A model generated the notes under the pieces. That model did no database searches. It was not told the DNA's origin and saw only the letters and a list, made by a program, of their open reading frames with translations. From Pyrenophora tritici-repentis (lineage: Eukaryota; Ascomycota; Dothideomycetes; Pleosporales; Pleosporaceae), in the NCBI RefSeq assembly GCF_003171515.1, contig NC_089398.1, positions 372,001 through 436,000 on the forward strand: DNA of 64,000 nucleotides, read 5' to 3'. The position numbers were made by a program, and so were the translations under genes. Below are positions 57,507 to 64,000 of this stretch, piece after piece. Each line of letters begins with the position of its first letter. Within the stretch, counting starts at the first letter, position 1.

Positions 57507-57703
57507 TGTTGGAAGGCCTTGTACGATCGTACGGTGAATAACAGTAGCTAAGGTAATCTTGTGTATTGGTATTCTGGTGTATGATGATTCTACGAATGTG
57601 GGGGCTACGAAGGTATACATAGCGTTGGGTCCGAGTTGGGCCGAAGTAGGATCGAGGCGGTACATTGGGCCTTATTAGGCGACACACCGTGTGTATGCCG
57701 ACA
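57507..57703 (-). repeat. Copia B 5' LTR
   Basis: Partner of 51702-51898. The 12-bp palindrome CACTGATCAGTG again spans the leader-LTR junction (57497-57508). Confidence 0.93.
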
Positions 57704-58140
57704 GCTCGTGAAAATGTTTGTATATGTGTGATTCATAGGGCTTTAGACACGTATTTCTTTTGTTTCTTAAAAGAAATAGGCCGCAAATTCATAATGCTAG
57801 GGGAGAAAGCCAGGAACATATAAAAGCCACTCTCCCACCGCCCTCAACCTGCTATTCTATACCTCAAAGTTGAGGATGCTTTCTTCCATCATCCCCACTC
57901 TTCTCTGCTGTACTCTTAAAATGTCCCTGTTCTTCAAAAATCTGCTAGAACCCATAATGTTTTCCCTCGCCAGCAGGCGTTTTCCTCAAGCAAAATTCGA
58001 TACTTCATCGCTTTGATGGACTTCTGGAGGTGGCGGGGGTGTATAAAAACGAAGTCGCTGAAATGAGTTTGAAACTGCCGGAGAGGTATCTAAAAACGCA
58101 GCATTGGTAGTCATGGGAGTGTTGTAGGGCAGGCGAAGAG
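57704..58140. repeat. Probable right flank of the diverged array
   Basis: After the GCTCG duplication the sequence again has TTTCTTAAAA, CTGTACTCTTAAAATGTCCC, GAGGTGGCGGGGGTGTATAAAAA and GGTATCTAAAAACGC, in the style of the array, then fades. Weak evidence. Confidence 0.35.
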
Positions 58141-58664
58141 TGAGAATAAATCTTCTGGTCTATTTGAAACGTGGGCGTGATCCGGATTCCCTCATTGCAA
58201 GTGTGACGTATTTTGTTTCTGTGAGGTTTACTGCGGGAGAATTGATCACATCCAGTCTAGGGGTTCTCTTCGATCGCAAATCTGCTGCGTCGATGTAATC
58301 ATTTGAGGACTTTTGGATGCGGTAGTTTTGGGGAGGTGCCTCGGGTCGATGATCACATCCAAAGGCAGGCGAACAAGCCAACCCAGAAATTGTAGTAGAC
58401 AGACGTATAAAGTGAGCGAGTCATGCTAATCTAATCATCTATCACTCTGTCCGCCTTTCAACCAACTAAGATCTCTCAGTTTGCAGAAAGAACCGCTCTC
58501 ACCTGAAAAGACTCAAGCACGATGATTGGTCAGCTACCAGTCCCAAGCAGACTAAGAACTGATTATAACCAGTCTAACCTGCGGCCCTTCCAAGTTCCAT
58601 CCTCCACCACTATGGCTTCCACGACAAATCCTCCGCCAGTCCTCCTACCTTCACTGTCAGGAAC
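58141..58664. other. Spacer before the ankyrin gene relic
   Basis: No conserved ORF. A short upstream ATG at 58612 opens a frame that stops before 58670. Probably 5' flank of the ankyrin gene. Confidence 0.4.
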
Positions 58665-59508
58665 ATGAGCCCTCCGCCCATCGAGATTACGACTCTAGCC
58701 CGAATATGTCGTGTTGGAGATCTTGATGACGACCAATCTTTCCACGATGAACTAGAGTCATTTGAGCGAAAAGGACATCGTTCGGTTGAGCTTTGGCCTG
58801 TCCTTTTCTCCGCAGTCCGTCATGCACGGCCCCAAATCATCAAGCTGTTGTTCTCTCGAGGATTGGCAATGAATCAAATGTACATCAAACAAGCCATACA
58901 GACCCGATCAAGAGACGTGTTTCAGGCGTTTATTGATAGCGGGTGGGATGTGAATGAACCTTGGGTAAACTTCCACCCACCAGTGCTTGCGTACGTCAGA
59001 TAAGTATCTTTGAATCATCAAGACACAGGGAGCTGATGCGCGCTAGCTGTTTCGTGGATGATATTGACTTCATGCAGCGGTTCTTTGATCGAGGAGCAGA
59101 CCCCGACGTCCAATGCTTTCTAGATGTCACACCATTATCCTTTGCCGTTCGTAGCGCTGAAATCCCAGTTATCAATCTCTTGCTTGACCGAGGTAGCATC
59201 CACAAGGGACAGTTGTTCCATCATGCCGTGGAGCGAAGTGAGAATGTGATTGAGGTTTTGCGGATGATGATCGCTAGGGGAGCATCTATCAACGAGGTTC
59301 AATACTCGCGACACCTGCAGTCTTGGGGACATGAGCATTTCAAGGGATTGGGGACGACGTTGCATAGAGCGGTTGAGTTAGGGGAGAGAAATATGGTTGA
59401 GTTTCTACTGCGGATCGAGATTTAAAGGATACGAGGGGTCGGACGCCATTGGATGTTGCGAGGGAGGTGGGTGATGAGGAGCTTGTACGCTTGCTTGAGC
59501 CGGTCTGA
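58665..59508 (+). pseudogene. Ankyrin-repeat protein, broken
   Basis: Begins at ATG 58665 (MSPPPIEITTLARICRVG). Ankyrin-like helices follow (LFSAVRHARPQIIKLLFSRG, TPLSFAVRSAEIPVINLLLD, TTLHRAVELGERNMVEFLL) and the last repeat is GRTPLDVAREVGDEELVRLL. Two frame changes occur. The first (58991-59028) can be explained by a very short 38-bp GT-AG intron that joins PVLA to ELMRASCF. The second, near 59418-59424, has no splice explanation: the frame stops at 59425 while KDTRGRTPL continues in another frame to TGA 59506-59508. The partner protein is unknown. Convergent with the DUF7708-like gene, 52 bp away. Confidence 0.6.
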
Positions 59509-59559
59509 GGTATCAGCGCATCGATACCTTCCATCTCAAGTGTCCCCTGCAAATTGTTC

Positions 59560-61150
59560 TCAAAACTTCGGCTTCTGCAGTTTCCAGATCTTTGTATTGA
59601 AGTTTGTTCGGCGGGCCATATGCCGCATTCGCGGTGGTGGAGAAGTAGGGGTTTGTAGTGATGTTACTAGTAACTTGCCGTCAATTGACGTTGCAATAGG
59701 CGACTTTAGTGCGTTGCGATATACCACAAATAGCACTCTTAATCTATTGCCCACATTCTCAGACTTTTCCACAGCTCTTTGCAGCAGCTTGAGTAGGTGC
59801 TCTGCCCATTCTGGATCATGTCGATGCGATTTGTAAATGTCTCGAGATTCAATCACGATGAAGGCATCTGGGATCTGCTGAAAGAGTAGGCAGATTAGAT
59901 CGATCCATTCGCTGTCCGTATGGGAACTCTGAATCTTCTCGAGATTGAGCTGTTCGGCAAATTTAGCGAAGAGTCCGGGAGTGTATCGCAAAGCCTGATG
60001 GACAAGACTTTTGAAGACGTCAGACATGAGTGTTGCCCGATCTGAGCTTCGTGGTAGAGAGAGATTCCAGAAGATACGTTGACCATTACCCGAAAGGGTT
60101 TGAATGACTTCCGCTACCAGCTCTCTGGCTCTTTTCTTTGCATCAAAGCCTATGCGTACCACCAGAAGTGAAGAGTGATCTGTGAAAGCCCAAGTTTGCA
60201 ATATTTTCTTTACTTTGGCGTCATCGCGGGAAGGCATATCTTGCGTCGGATCGCGACGAATGAACGACTGCGACTTCAGTAGAGCTTTTTCGGGCGACTG
60301 TTCTGGGGCCAGGAATCGGAGAACGTGGTCGAACTTCAGCTCCCAAGTGTTTCGCTTGATCTCGCCTATATCGACGCTCATGAACTCACTAAGAGCCTTG
60401 TGTGATGTTGACGTTTGCAGAATCTGATTCAAGCAGTCTTCTATTCTCTCATACCTCTTGAGTGCTTGATCATGCTTCAACGCCTGAATCGTGAGGATAT
60501 CGCGGATATCAACTCGCGCTCCTGCGTTTGCGAGATCTTGAACATCTGCAGAGCGTGTCTTGATTTGTTCCACTAAGTCCTGATAATGGAGCTCGAACGG
60601 ATTTTTGAGGCCGGAGAAAAACCGGCCTAAAGAGCTTCTGCTGTACCACCGAACGCAGAGATGCAGGAATCGTATGATGTAAGCGTAGAGTCGGGATAGC
60701 GCATCCCTCATGTAGTTGGTCTGGTATAGCTCGGCGCTCAATTTGGCTCTAGGGAGGACGTCTCCGATAGCGATGAAGGCTTTCGCAAGCTCTTGGACGA
60801 GAGTTGCACGTTCGATTACACCCTTTTTCCTGTTAATTTATTGTATTGGGGGGATCAGATGAGTATGCATGCCACGTACCATGAGCAAAATCTTTATAGC
60901 TCCCCAAGCAAGAGCAGTGTACTCCGGGTGGTGCTGTGCAAGGGTGTCCAGGACCTTTCCATAGTACATGACACGAGTAGACAGTTTCTCCAGCCATTCT
61001 CTTGCTCCTGCGTGTTCTTTCGACGCGTCTGTATATGTTTTCTCTAACTTTTGCACAGCAATGTGACACTCGAGGGTATGGAGGTTCAAATAGTAAGGAA
61101 AGCATTCTGGTTCACTCTTAAACAGGCTAATACAACCAGGCAAATCTGCG
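59560..61150 (-). pseudogene. Fungal STAND/NLR-type N-terminal protein (DUF7708-like), 5' truncated
   Basis: Two exons: the upper one 60880 to about 61150 and the lower one 59560-60822, with a 57-bp intron (60823-60879) whose acceptor GAAAAAG joins KILLM to GVIERATLV. Core motifs REWLEKLSTRVMYYGKVLD, LAQHHPEYTALAWGAIK, KAFIAIGDVLPRAKLSAELY and LVEQIKTRSADVQDLANAGA resemble the N-terminal helical domain of ascomycete STAND proteins. The part that follows (SLLVVRIGFDAKKRARELVAE, AFIVIESRDIYK) is a short nucleoside-triphosphatase-like or accessory region with no clear Walker A. No ATG opens the upper exon; coding sense fades at about 61150, where the oppositely oriented AAA gene begins. About 510 residues remain. 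Confidence 0.6.
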
Positions 61151-61154
61151 ATAC

Positions 61155-62232
61155 ATGATTGACATGCATACCTACAAAAAGATGCACGAACAAGAGGAAG
61201 AGGACGATAATCTTCCCATCACCCGGGTTGAGCTGCTTACCGACCAGATGCACTCGAAAGCCTTACCAGCAGAGCCCTTTGTCCTCCTATTGCCAGCCAG
61301 GATACGCAGGTATGGATTCCACAATAAAAAGTGGAGTAAGTGTAAACTCTTAAGCTTGAGGATGTGTGCTGAAGATATACACAGGCTGGCTACTCGAGAA
61401 GCATATCTGTGAGATTGAGTGGAACAGAGACATATTCGAGAACCACCTAGTGCTCCCGGAGAATAAGAAAGACCTCATTCGAGCTTTGATCACCGTGCAT
61501 GCTGGGAAGCAAAATGCCATCAGAACTGAGTTCATGGCGGGAAAAGGAGAGGGGCTCATAGTCTTGCTACATGGAGGGCCTGGCACCGGCAAAACTCTCA
61601 CTGCCGAGAGCGTGGCAGAGCTTGCAAAACGACCACTTTATCGAGTTACTTGTGGCGACATCGGCACGGAACCTCAGGCCGTAGAGGAGTATCTAAGATC
61701 GGTCCTCTACATAGGAAGCACCTGGCGATGTGTCGTTCTACTCGACGAGGCTGATGTTTTCCTCGAAGAATGAACAAAGACGGACATGCAACGCAACGCA
61801 CTCGTATCGGTGTTTTTGCGGGTACTGGAATACTACGACGGCATTCTTATTCTGACAACAAACCGTATTGGGACTTTTGACGAAGCCTTCAAATCTCGTA
61901 TCCAACTGGCGCTCCACTACCCCCCGTTAGACGCTCAGGACCGAAAAGAAGTGTGGCGCAACTTTATGCAGTCACTCCAGAAGGCAGGGGAAGTTGCCGA
62001 ATTCAGCAACATTGAAGAAAAGCTCGGAAAACTCAGCGATTACAAGATGAATGGGCGACAGATAAGAAATACAATCGACAATGCACGGCAGCTAGCCCTT
62101 TACGAGGGAAAAACCTTGGCATATAGCCACATTCACAAAGCTCTGCAGGTTGTGGTTGATTTCGAAAGTTATGTAAGGGAAGTACACGAGGTTGATGATG
62201 AAGTGCGTGCAAGAGACAGTGGTACACGCTAG
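61155..62232 (+). pseudogene. AAA+ ATPase of fungal type, 5' truncated and with one in-frame stop
   Basis: Exon 61155-61335 (MIDMHTYKKMHEQEEEDD ... LLLPARIRRYGFHNKKW), a 49-bp intron (GTAAGT...ACACAG), then 61385-62232. The ATPase core has Walker A HGGPGTGKTLTAE, Walker B CVVLLDEADVFLEE, sensor-1 ILILTTNR and the arginine-finger region AFKSRIQLALHYPP, then a short lid. An in-frame TGA at 61771-61773 directly after Walker B is one C-to-T change from CGA; relatives have Arg there. Complete relatives are several hundred residues longer at the N-terminus, so the gene begins abruptly. The ATG at 61155 may be internal to the original protein. Confidence 0.65.
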
Positions 62233-64000
62233 GAGAATGCATGGAGTTTCTTTACCGGGCAGTCACGCAAATTGTCTTAACAGGAGTTCGCTGTCTTTCA
62301 TTTGGTATATATCGGTAATAAACGAAGTCCATTCTTACTGAGCTGCTCTCTTCGACCCCTGACACTAAGTATCCGTACATGAACGGAAAAATTGTGGCAA
62401 GGGCTGAGTAGACTAACTTCGGAAAGTTCGATCAGTACAAAGGCAATCAGACGAGGCGGTTAGGCGAGCAATAGGTATTTAAAAACTGGTAGTTACTTCA
62501 TACCCGACTACACCTCAAATTCGCTGCTCGTTCGTCAGTATGGAAGTCTCATATCCGACTCAGAATTCAATATTTTATGATACTGTACCCAGAGACCGCT
62601 CACTAGATCAACAAGGCAAAGAAGCGGAATGAAATAACACTCTTGGCACCCTCGCAACACCCCCCAAACTTCGTGATTGGGTCACTCTAGGCGGCGTATT
62701 GTAGCACAGTGGCGTGTTAGTACCCGGCATATTGGATACTTTACCCTACAGTACCTAGGTGTCACATGGGCGCCTGTAATCTCATCCAAGGTTTCCCTTC
62801 GATTGACTTCCCAGCATAGCGTCTACAGCCTCACCGGCTCGCGCACACATCTCCGCCAGAGTTCCGATTTACTTTCCGCCGTCGGGTGACGATACGAGTT
62901 AGTGAAGATAGAGTTTTGAGTGATTTACTCTCTAGCGCCTATGCCGATGGACGTCCTGCAGGCGTACACCTGAAATGTTAAAAAGCGGAACTTCAACAAT
63001 CACGCGCGCGAGAACGGGTGACTGACTGGAGATTACAGAAGTCAATTGGGATTGACTTTGATTGACTAGAAAAACCTTAATCCTTCCAATGACCAGGTGA
63101 GACAGCATGTCCGATATCTGCCTCCTGGGTATATTAGAGATTGAATATTAAGGCACACCGTCTATATCACAGAAGCCCTTGTTGATATGGAAAATCTCTG
63201 GTCGGGATAATGACGTCGTCGAACGCCTTGTTGAGCCTCCGATGACATTCACTTAGCGGGCGGGCGGGCAACGGGCCAAACGGAGATTTTCACGGTAAAT
63301 TCGTTTATCTCACCGTACGGTTACGGAACGGATTAGGCCGGTTGCAGAGCACATATCTTCGGCCGAAAGGGAAGAGTTGCTTGTTTTGGTCACCAGTCTG
63401 CTGTCGGTTGCTCTCTCCACCTGCCCCGAGATGAATGTGTAGCGTTGTTCATGCAGCGGGGAGGGTCCTCCTAGTACCGTCGGCCTAGACCGCATCCGAG
63501 CAACGGATCCCAAACACAGCACGACCTGCGACTCAGCAACACATGACATTGTAAACTCGCACGCGCGTGAGTCGCGTAAAGTCGCGTCTGAAAGATCGTC
63601 TTTGTTGTCCGGATATTTCGGCAGCTGAGACAAACGTCTCAGGAACTTCTTCCCGGCTTTCTGGCCGTGGGACACAGAACGCTGTGCCGATCAAACCATC
63701 ATACCCCTTCAACAGTCTCAGTCCTTTCGAATGTTCGGCGCATTAGCAGACTCTGGACTAAACTCGAGCCTTGGGGACAGCGCTTGGCAAGGGTTGCCAC
63801 GCTAATCATTCACGACATTTTAGTGCCGCCTTCCATGGTTACTGCTTTGGGGAACTTGTGCGCTTGCAAGAACCCCTTGGTTGCATGGGGCTTTGCTCTA
63901 GGCCGCGCAGCTTCTCTCAGGCCCGGATGCGGACCATTCTTCAGGAAGGTGGGATTGGGCATCTTCACCGGCAGGCACGTCGATGATAGCGATGCGCGTC
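62233..64000. other. Gene-poor right end
   Basis: 1.8 kb with no ORF I can support. Small ORFs have no recognised motifs. No LTR, terminal repeat or RNA gene was found. Confidence 0.45.

Larger units (their letters stand above)
51702..57703 (-). mobile_element. Ty1/Copia LTR retrotransposon, copy B, coding-intact
   Basis: 6002-bp minus-strand element with 197-bp LTRs that appear identical and the target duplication GCTCG (51697-51701 and 57704-57708). Same family as copy A. It has one uninterrupted polyprotein and lacks the 161-bp solo LTR present in A. On sequence alone it looks capable of transposition. Confidence 0.96.

Noticed and set aside
63310..63675. Minus-strand ORF of 121 codons near the right end
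   Set aside because: No known domain and no supporting context. Not annotated as a gene.

Overview
This window is nuclear DNA of a filamentous ascomycete (Pezizomycotina). The signs are spliceosomal introns of about 44-61 bp with GT-AG ends, bidirectional gene pairs, fungal-type STAND and AAA ATPase gene relics, and several fungal retrotransposon families. A Dothideomycete (Pleosporales-like) is my best guess; this is inference, not proof.

There are three gene islands. (1) 17.0-29.5 kb holds a mucin-like membrane protein relic, ISA2 (Fe-S assembly), a kynureninase (NAD/tryptophan catabolism), POL1 (DNA polymerase alpha catalytic subunit), REX2 (oligoribonuclease) and a secreted subtilisin-like protease. 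ISA2/kynureninase and POL1/REX2 are two divergent pairs with short shared promoters. (2) 34.4-39.2 kb holds a small membrane protein, a secreted Ser/Thr/Pro-rich protein and VPS35 (retromer). (3) 58.6-62.2 kb holds decayed ankyrin, DUF7708-like (STAND N-terminal) and AAA-ATPase genes.

Mobile DNA fills most of the rest. Copia A (898-7064) and Copia B (51702-57703) are near-identical copies of one family, both on the minus strand. Each has identical 197-bp LTRs and a perfect 5-bp target duplication. B has one intact 1716-codon polyprotein. A has lost one base and carries a 161-bp solo-LTR-like insertion that B lacks. Copia C (45895-51139) is a second family with identical 172-bp LTRs. Gypsy D (10973-16687) is a chromodomain Ty3/Gypsy element with identical 198-bp LTRs; its gag and pol frames hold 14 in-frame stops. 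Two hAT transposons are present, one at the left window edge with Copia A inserted in its 3' flank and one at 29862-32989.

The most unusual stretch is 39.6-45.6 kb, a gene-free block built from diverged head-to-tail units of roughly 200-240 bp. It carries its own nested insertions (a SINE-like element and a solo LTR), and Copia C and B are inserted in or beside its right flank. The other main observations are the 14-stop but indel-free chromovirus with identical LTRs, an 11-nt Tf1-like self-priming arrangement in that element, and an in-window filled-site/empty-site pair for the 161-bp solo LTR. I recognised no intact multi-gene defence or biosynthetic system.
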